Source of the DNA: a bacterium
GTDB taxonomy: Bacteria > Sumerlaeota > Sumerlaeia > SLMS01 > JAHLLQ01
DNA length: 64,000 nucleotides
Assembly (NCBI GenBank): GCA_020444065.1
Contig: JAHLLQ010000006.1
Location: forward strand, 1-64,000
Direction of reading: 5' to 3'
Under the pieces are notes generated by a model. That model did not search any database. It was not told the origin of the DNA and saw only the letters and a list, made by a program, of their open reading frames with translations. The position numbers and the translations under genes were made by a program. Positions 27,501 to 35,493 of the stretch are shown piece after piece. Numbering within the stretch: the first letter of the stretch is position 1; each line of letters begins with the position of its first letter.

Positions 27501-28217
27501 ATGGCTCGATGCACAGCACCAGTTTACGGCCACAGAACAGAAAGCGGGAGGGCGAACTGCCCTGTTTGTGGTCGCCAAGGCCGCGGTTACGGTTACAGAC
27601 CGACTTACTCCCCTTCCTATGCTTCTCCATTGGCTGGAAGCAACTCGTCCGGTAGCGGAAGAGTGCAGGGCAGCGGCAAGCGCACAACGAGAGCGACGTG
27701 GTCCAGACCGGGTTCTCCCGTTCTCTATACGCCCACCCAGTTGCAGGATCTCACTCCGATCCGCGAACGTATCGAGGTCGTCGCGAAGGAGAAGCCTGAG
27801 CTCTGTGATGCGTTTCTCTGCCACGCCTGGGCCGACAGGCAAGGAGTGGCCAAGGATCTGCACGATTTACTCAATGCGCGTGGGGTTCGAGTCTGGTTTA
27901 GTGAGAATGACATTCCTCTCGGCGTTCCGTTTCTCCGCAGCATAGACAAGGGCTTGGCGAAGTCGCGCGTGGGACTAGTGCTCGTAACCCCGGCGCTGCT
28001 GCAGCGACTTGCGGAAGAGAGCGTTGCTGACAAGGAGCTTTCGGTATTACTCCAGCGTCAGCAACTAGTTCCAATCGTTCATGGGACAACTTACGATGCT
28101 CTCCGCGATGTCAGTCCTCTGCTCGCCTCGCGAAACGGGGTAAGTACAGCGGAAGAAGATACACTGGAGAAGGTCGCAGAGAAGCTCGCAGATTTCCTCA
28201 TCGTACGGCCCTGCTGA
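27501..28217 (+). CDS. TIR-domain protein with N-terminal zinc-ribbon-like motif
   Basis: A 238-residue protein; AGGAGG precedes the ATG. The N-terminus has Cys4, His11, Cys20 and Cys23 (CTAPVYGHR...CPVC), resembling a small zinc ribbon, then a Ser/Gly/Tyr-rich linker (25-75). The TIR domain spans about 102-225: AFLCHAW (strand A), RVWFSENDIPLG (BB-loop region), LVLVTPALL (strand D) and LVPIVHG. In NAD-cleaving TIRs a glutamate lies a few residues before the BB-loop glycine. Here Glu135 and Asp137 are the candidates. TIR proteins serve in NAD depletion or signalling in bacterial defence. No dedicated TIR-defence partner such as SIR2 or Argonaute is adjacent. Confidence 0.85.
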   Translation: MARCTAPVYGHRTESGRANCPVCGRQGRGYGYRPTYSPSYASPLAGSNSSGSGRVQGSGKRTTRATWSRPGSPVLYTPTQLQDLTPIRERIEVVAKEKPELCDAFLCHAWADRQGVAKDLHDLLNARGVRVWFSENDIPLGVPFLRSIDKGLAKSRVGLVLVTPALLQRLAEESVADKELSVLLQRQQLVPIVHGTTYDALRDVSPLLASRNGVSTAEEDTLEKVAEKLADFLIVRPC

Positions 28218-28614
28218 AATGACAGGATCATGAAAACACAGGGATCTAGGATGCCGTGTGAGCACTAGTGTTCCGAGTTTTGGGACACGCCATCAAGCGC
28301 GTACTCTTCCACACTGCGGCGAACACTGGTGCGATCGTCGCGGCTCGGACGGATGGGATGTGGTTGTTGACTGTGACCCACGAGAGCGAACTGATCGCGT
28401 GGCCCAGCGCTTGTTCGATCGGCGTCACGCTGATTCCCAATTCAAGAGCTCGGGCAGTACAAGCCAGAGGCCGCCGGGTCGTCGGGGAAGCGAGCAATTC
28501 AATCAGGATGATGTGAGCAGAACGGCTCCGCTGGGGCGTCAGAACGGAGAGAGCGAGGAAAAGGGGTTTCACGTCCTATGTTCGGGTATGGGTCTGATGC
28601 TGAGAGTCTCGAGT
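28218..28614. other. Island interior without a supported gene
   Basis: About 400 bp lie between the TIR gene and a small minus-strand ORF. Overlapping open frames of 80-125 residues occur on both strands, but none has a convincing ribosome-binding site or recognisable domain. It may hold decayed coding sequence. Confidence 0.4.
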
Positions 28615-28764
28615 TCAACTGCTGCTCGCTAACTCGGGATGATTGCGGACTTCGATTTCATCATTGAGTCTAAAACCGCGATCGATCTGTTCCGCGGACT
28701 GGATCTGATAGTTGCGCCATGCACAGAATCTTGCAGGGGACAGCTTCGGGTCTTCAGTCCACAT
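28615..28764 (-). CDS. Small hypothetical ORF coupled to the Nudix gene
   Basis: A 49-residue frame begins MWTEDPKLS at an ATG inside the last 11 bases of the Nudix gene, so its start overlaps that gene's stop as in translational coupling. The composition is protein-like (RFCAWRNYQIQ, GFRLNDEIEVR) and probably helical. No family is recognised and there is no membrane segment. It is reported because of the overlap geometry; it may be a chance frame. Confidence 0.35.
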   Translation of the reverse strand: MWTEDPKLSPARFCAWRNYQIQSAEQIDRGFRLNDEIEVRNHPELASSS

Positions 28765-29383
28765 CCGCCTTAAGCTGTCCCTCCTTGACCATTTGAGCCA
28801 TCCGCTTGATCTGTTCCGCGGTAACCCGGGATACGGAAAGCTCTGGCAGATCTTCCGGATCGAAGAATCGGACCTCAGAAGTCTCTGTGGATGCCGCGGC
28901 CTCGCCGCCGGTAATCTCGCAGAGGAAGAACATCTTGTAACAGTGCCTCGGCTCGGGTGGACGATGATCATGACGACGCCGATCGAAGACAGCCAGCAGC
29001 CGTTCTACCCGCGTTTCAAAGCCGGATTCCTCGCGGATTTCCCGCACTATGTTTTCAGCAGGAGTAAGACAAACGTCAGCCCACCCTCCCGGCAAAGTCC
29101 ATCGGCCGTAGTCCGCTATCTCGCGCACCAGAAGCACTCTTCCTTCGCGCAATACTACACCCCGAACTTCGACTTTTGGAGTAACGTATCCTGTCTCATT
29201 GACGAAGAGATCAGGAATTTCGCCGCGCGGAATTCCAGATCCTTCAGCCATCATCTCCATGGCGAGTTGTTCCACCTGTTCATATCGATCGATCTCATAG
29301 TGATTATCGGCATAGTGAAGTCCCGTTCGCGCGATCGCCTGCAACTTCATGGCGATGTCCAGCCATTTAGGATATTCTTCCAT
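28754..29383 (-). CDS. Nudix hydrolase with Nudix_hydro_N domain
   Basis: A 209-residue protein. Residues about 5-50 match the N-terminal helical Nudix_hydro_N domain (KWLDIAMKLQAIARTGLHYA...DRYEQVEQL). The catalytic Nudix domain follows, with LPGGWADV leading into REIREESGF (114-122), which carries the REUxEExGU metal-binding glutamates. The upstream conserved glutamate of the Nudix box is Leu106 here. Relatives act on ADP-ribose, CDP-choline and similar nucleotides. ATGs at 29383 and 29386 are both possible. Being convergent with a TIR gene that may produce ADP-ribose is suggestive but unproven. Confidence 0.88.
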   Translation of the reverse strand: MEEYPKWLDIAMKLQAIARTGLHYADNHYEIDRYEQVEQLAMEMMAEGSGIPRGEIPDLFVNETGYVTPKVEVRGVVLREGRVLLVREIADYGRWTLPGGWADVCLTPAENIVREIREESGFETRVERLLAVFDRRRHDHRPPEPRHCYKMFFLCEITGGEAAASTETSEVRFFDPEDLPELSVSRVTAEQIKRMAQMVKEGQLKADVD

Positions 29384-29566
29384 CATTCTCCAGACCACCT
29401 GGGAATTCGTTCAGAAGCCAAAGGGCATCTTCCATCGACTGGCCTTCACGGGCAAGGGATAGCTAAGGAAGAAGGTCGCTGATTCTTTGCGCGACTAGAC
29501 AGATCGGCGGAATCGTTCTCATCCCCTTACCAGAGTGGTATGCACAGGCCACCGCAAATCAAACTC

Positions 29567-30133
29567 TCATTTGGGAGCAGAAGGTGGCCTCTCGGACGCC
29601 AGTTGGGCAAAATCCTTCCTCTGTTCCTCGTGAGGCTTGTGAAGCCCTCTATGCATCAAGGTCACAAGAGAGAACACCATCAGTGGCAATACGGCAGTGG
29701 CGAGTAAGCACTTCCATGGATCGGCACCGCACCAGACTGGCCAATAGGCCACGAGTCCAAGAACCGCCATCGATATGATAAGAGCAACGAGAAGATTGAC
29801 TCCCATTCCGTAGGTCAGAAGAAATCCTCCGCTGTATCTTGTCTTATTAAGTCTGTTGTAACATCCTCTTCCGTTCTCGATCTTATCCGCAGCCAACTGG
29901 CATGCGTTCATCAACATGCGACTACGGTGTTCAAAAGCCCAGAAGACGATCGAGATGACGATTACGGCTGCAAAGAGACCTGTTCTGATGGGCGCTGCGT
30001 CATACCTTGAGTAGGCTAGGGCCACGCCTGCAAGGGCCGTTAGATAGCCCGCAAAGGATTTGTCTCGCCAAGACCCAAAATAGCGCCAAGTCTTGCCTGT
30101 CTCTTGGTAGAGTTCGGAATCTTCAATCGCCAT
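29567..30133 (-). CDS. Four-TM membrane protein of unknown function
   Basis: A 188-residue protein with predicted membrane segments at about 26-43, 50-68, 108-130 and 140-160. Between the two pairs is a conserved-looking cytoplasmic stretch (FEHRSRMLMNACQLAADKIENG). AAGGA lies 8 nt before the ATG at 30133; a TTG at 30148 would add five residues. No enzyme motif is seen. Its place in the tRNA-flanked island beside TIR and Nudix genes makes an accessory or defence-related membrane role possible, but that is guesswork. Confidence 0.7.
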   Translation of the reverse strand: MAIEDSELYQETGKTWRYFGSWRDKSFAGYLTALAGVALAYSRYDAAPIRTGLFAAVIVISIVFWAFEHRSRMLMNACQLAADKIENGRGCYNRLNKTRYSGGFLLTYGMGVNLLVALIISMAVLGLVAYWPVWCGADPWKCLLATAVLPLMVFSLVTLMHRGLHKPHEEQRKDFAQLASERPPSAPK

Positions 30134-30373
30134 GTCGAGATCCTTCAAATCGCGCTGTCGCGAGAGTTACCTGCGAGCTCGGATCAATTGGTTGTCATTG
30201 TCCCTGAAATGCGTGAATGCCCGCAATGGAAATGGCGAATATAATAGGTGATTGAAGAGTCCGTTTGGAAGACTGAATCATGTACAAATGTTTCGATTGA
30301 TCTTCGGGAATCGATGAGGTGTCAGGAGTATGAGAAGCGAATTCACCAACTGCTGCTCTGAAGAAGTGTGGTC

Positions 30374-30460
30374 TGGTGCCCGGGGGGGGACTTGAACCCC
30401 CACGCCCTTACGGACTGCGGATTTTAAGTCCGCTGCGTCTGCCGATTCCGCCACCCGGGC
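30374..30460 (-). tRNA. tRNA-Leu(TAA)
   Basis: A regular 87-nt class-II tRNA. The acceptor GCCCGGG pairs with CCCGGGC, the D arm contains GGAATCGGCAGAC, and the anticodon stem GCGGA/TCCGC holds loop CTTAAAA (anticodon TAA). A variable arm, T arm GGGGGTTCAAGTCCCCC, discriminator A and encoded CCA follow. It decodes UUA/UUG. Its 3' two-thirds is duplicated at 27291-27356. Confidence 0.97.
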
Positions 30461-30608
30461 ACGGCCTCAGACAAACCGAACTGACATGTTGAGCCAAGCC
30501 TTTTCAAGCACTCGCGGCCGCTTTCTCTTGCTGAGGCTCCATCGTCCGCACGTCCTGTCCTGGTTCCAGGCTTTGGTCCTCTGCTCAGCGTGAGTTGCTT
30601 CCAAAGCA

Positions 30609-30635
30609 CTGGCCCCTCCGTGCAGGAGGGGCCAG
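30609..30635 (-). terminator. Hairpin downstream of the cytochrome operon
   Basis: A perfect 11-bp stem (CTGGCCCCTCC / GGAGGGGCCAG) with a 5-nt loop lies 29 bp past the cytochrome stop on the minus strand. No T-run follows, so it may be a weak terminator or an mRNA-stabilising hairpin. Confidence 0.5.
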
Positions 30636-30664
30636 AGATTCGGGAGGTCGTCCAACAGCGTTCC

Positions 30665-32434
30665 TCAGTTGCGTGTGCCGTGGAAGTGGCAGTCGAAGCA
30701 ATTGTCCTTCTTGTCGCCCATGCTGCCTGTGTGGCACGTATTACACCACTCGTAGCCATTAATGTCTGGATTCTTCACGCTATTGTCGGTCATTTCGTAG
30801 GCACTGCCACTGTCGCTCGGGATGGCCGTCGTTCCGTCCTGCGACATGATGGTGTCCTTTGCCTGGAAGAGGTTCTGATTCGATGTTCCGGGGTGAGCGG
30901 TGTGGCAGGCAAGACAAGGCAGAGTCTGGTCTGCCGCCCATCCGTAGCCTGACTTCAGACTGGCGTTGCCGCCTGCCGTTCCGTGACTGTCCACCTGGTG
31001 GGATGCCAGGATGTCGACAAGAGCCGTCGTGGGCGGAGTGATTCCCGGTCCGTAGCTGCCATCGTGGCAATCGAGGCACCAGTCAGTCATCAAGTCGGAT
31101 CCCGTCACGTAGACGTCCCCAGGGATCTGCCCATCGTTGGGATCGGGATCACTTCGGAATGGCTGAGTCGAATCGTCGGCGTGCGGGTTGTGACAATCCA
31201 CACATTCGATCTTCGCCCCGCTCTGTGACTGAGCATCCCACTCCACATCGTGCCGGTCATTGAGATTGAGATTGGAGTTCGGTCCCGCGACATCCGCGAC
31301 CCAACGAATCGGAAGGCCAAACTGACTGGCGATATCGGTCGAAGCCGGCCCGTCTGGATCGTGGCAAGTAAAGCAGAATCCTTCTTCTTCTTCAGCATTC
31401 GCCGGGGCAGTGGGCGGCACGTTGAACGGCGCAAGCAGTTTGCGCTTCATCGAACCGTGCCCACCATCGTGGCAATCCATGCACTCCAGCAAGGCAACGC
31501 TGTGAGAGGCCGTAAGCCAGAGGGATTCAGAGATGACTGGAGGCATCAGGGCGCTCGAGAATGGAGCACCGCCTTGCTCCGTCGATCCATCGTCATCATG
31601 ACAGGATGTGCAGAAGGTTGACAGGTTCGGGTCAGTCAGAGTGTAGACGATTGCCGCGTTATCTGCGTTCATCAATCGAACGGTGCCCTGCTGGTGGAAC
31701 GTCATGTCATGGCAGACGACACAACCCGCATCCGTCACTCCGGTCGAGACGTGATGACTGGCATAGCCGAATTCATCCACAATTGCCCGACGGCCGCCTG
31801 GCGGGACGTTGTCTCCATTGTCCTGCGCCACTGCGTGGCAGCCGGTGCAGGTCCCCCCGGCCGGCGCGAAGCCGTCTCCGTGGGGATGGCATGTTGTGCA
31901 GGTACGCCCTGTCTCATGAGAGTGATCGCCAGAGGAGTTGTTGCGATGATAAGTGGTCGATGTGTGGCAAACCTCGCACGCGCCATCGTAGGTCCCGTTT
32001 CCATCTTCATCGTTGTCCGCGAAGGAATGCAGCGTCGGACCACCAAGATCCGTCCCGCGGCTCTCGAACACCGTATCCATCGAGCCGCTGTTCGGCGTTA
32101 TGATCGTTGGCAGAACCATCATAAGGTTGGTTCCAGCCAGCCAATTGGTCAGGTTGTTGTGGGGATCGTGGCACTCGAGGCACGTGAAGTCACCTCCCGT
32201 GTCCGTCCGGTGAAGATCAACTGTGGTGGCAATGCCTGCGGGCCCGTGGCAACTCAGGCAGACCGTCTCGGCGGTAATGTCCTTTAGGAGCGCAGGGCCA
32301 ACTGCCCCGTGGATACTGTGGCAATTGCTGCAACTCGTGTGATTTGCGTTGAGCGCTTCGGCCGACCGTGCGGAGAGCAGGATCATGAGGAGGGCTGCTG
32401 CGAAGAACGAAGTCGAGAAACTCATCCGAATCAT
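30665..32434 (-). CDS. Periplasmic/extracellular 15-haem c-type cytochrome (paired CxxCH)
   Basis: A 589-residue protein with a signal peptide (about 1-27). It contains fifteen CxxCH haem-binding motifs: CSNCH, CLSCH, CLECH, CEVCH, CTTCH, CTGCH, CVVCH, CTSCH, CMDCH, CFTCH, CVDCH, CLDCH, CLACH, CNTCH and CFDCH. These are spread over the whole length in the spacing of doubled-CxxCH proteins. Extra histidines (for example TASHSVA, SHQVDSH) could be distal ligands. It should be an electron-transfer protein outside the inner membrane; no catalytic signature is recognised. Its ATG overlaps the stop of the upstream propeller gene (ATGA), and GGAGG lies 9 nt before it. Confidence 0.93.
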   Translation of the reverse strand: MIRMSFSTSFFAAALLMILLSARSAEALNANHTSCSNCHSIHGAVGPALLKDITAETVCLSCHGPAGIATTVDLHRTDTGGDFTCLECHDPHNNLTNWLAGTNLMMVLPTIITPNSGSMDTVFESRGTDLGGPTLHSFADNDEDGNGTYDGACEVCHTSTTYHRNNSSGDHSHETGRTCTTCHPHGDGFAPAGGTCTGCHAVAQDNGDNVPPGGRRAIVDEFGYASHHVSTGVTDAGCVVCHDMTFHQQGTVRLMNADNAAIVYTLTDPNLSTFCTSCHDDDGSTEQGGAPFSSALMPPVISESLWLTASHSVALLECMDCHDGGHGSMKRKLLAPFNVPPTAPANAEEEEGFCFTCHDPDGPASTDIASQFGLPIRWVADVAGPNSNLNLNDRHDVEWDAQSQSGAKIECVDCHNPHADDSTQPFRSDPDPNDGQIPGDVYVTGSDLMTDWCLDCHDGSYGPGITPPTTALVDILASHQVDSHGTAGGNASLKSGYGWAADQTLPCLACHTAHPGTSNQNLFQAKDTIMSQDGTTAIPSDSGSAYEMTDNSVKNPDINGYEWCNTCHTGSMGDKKDNCFDCHFHGTRN

Positions 32435-33453
32435 TGCGCGGCACCTCCCTGCTCAAAGACTTCTATCCGCGCCGATCCATTGTTCGTGACCAGAATCCGG
32501 CCGTCATCGGGATAGACTACAAGATCGAGAGGGAGTCGCAACTGCCCTGGGTCCAAACCGAATTCACCAATTGTAGTCAATGTTTGACCGTTCGCCCGGT
32601 CGAAGACGAAGACCTCGCCTGACAGACTGTCGGTCATCAGAATGTGCCCCTCTCCGTCCACCGCCAAACCCTGTGGTCGCGAAAATCGGGAGCCCATCAT
32701 GCCTGCCTTTCCCGAAATCTGTCCCATCCGAGTGCCGTCCCACTGGAAGATCTGGATGCGTGGTGGGCCCCACCAACTGCCATCGCCGAAGTCACTGACA
32801 AGAACTTCGCCTCGCTCCGAATCGATCGCAATTCCGGTCGGTTCGGCCAGTGTGGATTCATTCGGAGGATTGGCGGGAATGGAGAAGGCAAACGTCCCGT
32901 CGAGATCGTAGACCTTCACACACTTATCGATCCCATCAACGACGTAGAGCCTCTCCCCCACGGGATCGATTGCCATGTCCGTCGGTTTACGGGCACGTTC
33001 ATCACCTTTGCCAATCGTGCCCTTCAGTTTTCCGCCGGGAGTATAAATCTGAACTGCCCCCAGGGTTTCGTTTCCGACGAATATCCGATCGTTGGCGTAG
33101 GCCACGCCGAGGGGCTTGCCGTTCACATCTAACGAGCGTAAGACCTTCAGCGAATCCCGGTGCAGCACACGGACCTTCCTGGCCTGGTAGTCCGAAACAA
33201 GGAGATGACCGTCCGGGCCGATCGCGATGCGAACGGGGCTGATGAGTTCCTTCTTCTCCACGTTGCCGTTGGGCTTCTTCGTATTCTGCGATCCTTTGGC
33301 ATCCGACTGCTGGCTTGTCCCACTGCCGGTCGACTGATCCCCGGAAGCGCCCGGTGGATCACCTGAGACAGACGACGGGAGCGCACTGCCCAGCAGCAGG
33401 AGAAGTCCCAGCAACACGCCCATCCGAAGAATGGAGCATTCCTGTCCAGCCAT
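32431..33453 (-). CDS. Exported NHL-repeat six-bladed beta-propeller protein
   Basis: A 340-residue protein beginning MAGQECSILRMG with a signal/anchor segment rich in leucine (about 12-31). A Ser/Gly/Gln/Lys-rich linker follows. Residues about 70-335 are NHL blades: PVRIAIGPDGHLLVSDY, PTDMAIDPVGERLYVVDG, PTGIAIDSERGEVLVSDF, PQGLAVDGEGHILMTDS and LPLDLVVYPDDGRILVTNN. Propellers of this sort often scaffold multihaem cytochromes. Its stop overlaps the cytochrome start, so the two are translated together. A longer frame from 33558 lacks a good start context. Confidence 0.85.
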   Translation of the reverse strand: MAGQECSILRMGVLLGLLLLLGSALPSSVSGDPPGASGDQSTGSGTSQQSDAKGSQNTKKPNGNVEKKELISPVRIAIGPDGHLLVSDYQARKVRVLHRDSLKVLRSLDVNGKPLGVAYANDRIFVGNETLGAVQIYTPGGKLKGTIGKGDERARKPTDMAIDPVGERLYVVDGIDKCVKVYDLDGTFAFSIPANPPNESTLAEPTGIAIDSERGEVLVSDFGDGSWWGPPRIQIFQWDGTRMGQISGKAGMMGSRFSRPQGLAVDGEGHILMTDSLSGEVFVFDRANGQTLTTIGEFGLDPGQLRLPLDLVVYPDDGRILVTNNGSARIEVFEQGGAAQ

Positions 33454-33730
33454 GCATATCCCCCTTTCGCACTGCGAGAGACGAGAAGAAGGCTCTGATC
33501 GGGATGCGGTAGGAAATGACGTGTTTTCTTGGGCCGATTGACAGCCCAATAGAAGCACTCCTCTCCTCCCTGGTCGTGCGAGAACCCTCCACCTCTAATT
33601 CTAATATGCACGCTAATTCATAAAGCAGAGGACTTCAAGGAAAAGGAACACACAAGCTAGGATCGCAGGTACAATCCAAAGCAGACCCGTCAGCGCGTGA
33701 TGAAAATGGAGAGTACGAAATGAAGGTGCC

Positions 33731-35464
33731 CTATGGCTCTTGAACGTCTCGCATTCCTCTGCTCATCCGGCGCACATACCCAATCCACGCAAGAACAACC
33801 ACGAGAGATAAGAGACTCAAAATCCCCGCAACACGCCGCACGGGCGTCGACTCGAATCGCAGTTCCAGTTCATACAACCCCGCCGGTTGTTGCCAGCCGA
33901 TGACACCGAATTCTGTGGTGGGCTCTGTCGGAATCTCCTTCCCATCCAATCGGACGTGCCAGCCGGGAAACCAGAAGGTGTCGGTGAAGACGATGCCCGG
34001 CTCGTCGGAATCGATCAGGTAGAGGCGCCGGACGCCGCTGTGTTCGATCAGCGTTCCTGAACCGCTCTTCTCCTTCCATGTGAGTCCGCGGATCGACGTG
34101 AAGTGTGGGCGCTCGAGCACAGCAACTGGCAAGTAATCGCCTTCGTCGGTGGTGCTCATGCTGCGACGCTCGATTTCGACCCCATATTCGGGGGCCGTAA
34201 GCCAGTAGTGGACTGGCGTCAGGAAGGGGGCAGTAAGCGCGGGAGGCACCCCGAGGAGGAAAAGGAACGCGATGCGATTCCGTTGTTGTGTGAGGGGGAA
34301 TTTCGCTACAAGTCGATCGCCCAGCCATCCGCCGAGCGCTGCCGCAAAGAAGCTGGCTGGAATCAGCAGTCGCCAAGGAAACTGCAGGAAGTTCGAAGCA
34401 GGAATGATCCGCCACAGCGGCGCGGCAAACTGAAGCATTGCTCCCACACAGAAGATGAATAGCGCCAGGATGCTCCAGGGGAAAGCACTTCGCTGGCGCT
34501 TCAGAATCAGGAGCAGCGCTCCCCCGCCGACTGCAGCCCAGAGCGCCCATCCGAGAGCAAAGGTCATCGTGTCGTCCGGGCCGGGGATGCTGATTCCCTG
34601 TCCCCACAGCGGGGTGAAGAGCTGGCGCAAATAGAGTAGATGCTCGGTCAGTTGGATGCCGAGGAGAGATTGTGACTGCACATACTTGAGCTCAAGGAGG
34701 GCCGGCAAAATGAAGAACGCGGAGAGCCCCAGCGCAAGAGCTGCGACACACGCCAAGCGCAAGAGACGGTGGATGGCCTCGGGAGTGCTCCTTCCTTCGA
34801 CGATTAGAAAGATACTCCATGTGCCGATGGCAAACGCCAACATATACGCGGTCAGGACGTGGCAGAGCGCGACAGCCGCCAGAGCGATTGCTCCCACGAC
34901 AATGCCGACCGATCGCCACGAACGGCGTGCGGCGATCTCGACTCCGAAGAAAGCCCACGGCCACAAATTGAGCGCTGTGAACTCCTGCAGGTTGCCGCGA
35001 ACATACAACGTAATCGCATGATAGTGTGCGGCGGCAAAGAGGATCGCTCCGACCATCGCGCCGGCACGACTTAGTCGTGTGCGCAGGAAGAAGTACATGC
35101 CGGCGATTCCCAGAAACCGCGCCAGCACAAGTTCAAGCTTCCACGAGGCCGTGATCGGGAATCCGAGCGTGTGAAAGAACTCGGCAGGGAAGAACGAAAG
35201 AGGGGGAAAGAAATTGAATAACGGATAACCGAATCCGGCGTGCAGATTGCCCGCCCAGCGCGGCGGAATCTGCCCTTCCCACAGTGCTTCGCTGAACTCC
35301 GAAAGGCGCACGAGCGCATGCGCCATCTCGTGACTTGCAAACCATTCGCCGCCAAGAAAGAGCGGCAGGATCGTCAGGGTGGAGAGAAGAGCGAATACCG
35401 CCAGCGCCCACGCGTCGCATGGCTTCCAATCGAGAACGGGAGGAACATCAGTGTCGTTGTTCAC
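33731..35464 (-). CDS. Polytopic membrane protein, PTPS-related/GT-C-like
   Basis: A 577-residue protein with about 10-12 membrane helices. The stretch GFGYPLFNFFPPLSFFPAEFF near residues 77-97 is the hallmark of the 6-pyruvoyl-tetrahydropterin-synthase-related membrane family, which resembles GT-C glycosyltransferases. A periplasmic C-terminal part (about 430-545) has a beta-rich YfhO-like character (FTDTFWFPGWHVRLDGKEI). It probably transfers sugars from a lipid carrier or modifies envelope glycans. The acceptor is unknown. It is separated by only 29 bp from the upstream esterase gene and is probably in one operon with it. Confidence 0.75.
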   Translation of the reverse strand: MNNDTDVPPVLDWKPCDAWALAVFALLSTLTILPLFLGGEWFASHEMAHALVRLSEFSEALWEGQIPPRWAGNLHAGFGYPLFNFFPPLSFFPAEFFHTLGFPITASWKLELVLARFLGIAGMYFFLRTRLSRAGAMVGAILFAAAHYHAITLYVRGNLQEFTALNLWPWAFFGVEIAARRSWRSVGIVVGAIALAAVALCHVLTAYMLAFAIGTWSIFLIVEGRSTPEAIHRLLRLACVAALALGLSAFFILPALLELKYVQSQSLLGIQLTEHLLYLRQLFTPLWGQGISIPGPDDTMTFALGWALWAAVGGGALLLILKRQRSAFPWSILALFIFCVGAMLQFAAPLWRIIPASNFLQFPWRLLIPASFFAAALGGWLGDRLVAKFPLTQQRNRIAFLFLLGVPPALTAPFLTPVHYWLTAPEYGVEIERRSMSTTDEGDYLPVAVLERPHFTSIRGLTWKEKSGSGTLIEHSGVRRLYLIDSDEPGIVFTDTFWFPGWHVRLDGKEIPTEPTTEFGVIGWQQPAGLYELELRFESTPVRRVAGILSLLSLVVVLAWIGYVRRMSRGMRDVQEP

Positions 35465-35493
35465 ACTGGGGTCGATTCTCTTGGCGAACTCGC

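Larger units (their letters stand above)
27291..30460. mobile_element. Candidate genomic island bounded by tRNA-Leu(TAA) repeats
   Basis: A 3.2-kb segment is flanked by direct repeats: the defective tRNA-Leu copy (27291-27356) on the left and the intact tRNA-Leu on the right. The cargo is a TIR protein, a small ORF, a Nudix hydrolase and a four-TM protein. No integrase or transposase is present, so this is either a remnant or an element mobilised in trans. tRNA 3' ends are well-known att sites for islands. Integration is inferred from the repeat geometry alone. Confidence 0.45.

Noticed and set aside
28246-28572. 108-residue minus-strand and 82-residue plus-strand frames inside the TIR island
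   Set aside because: No ribosome-binding site, no domain and opposing frames of similar quality; probably non-coding or decayed.
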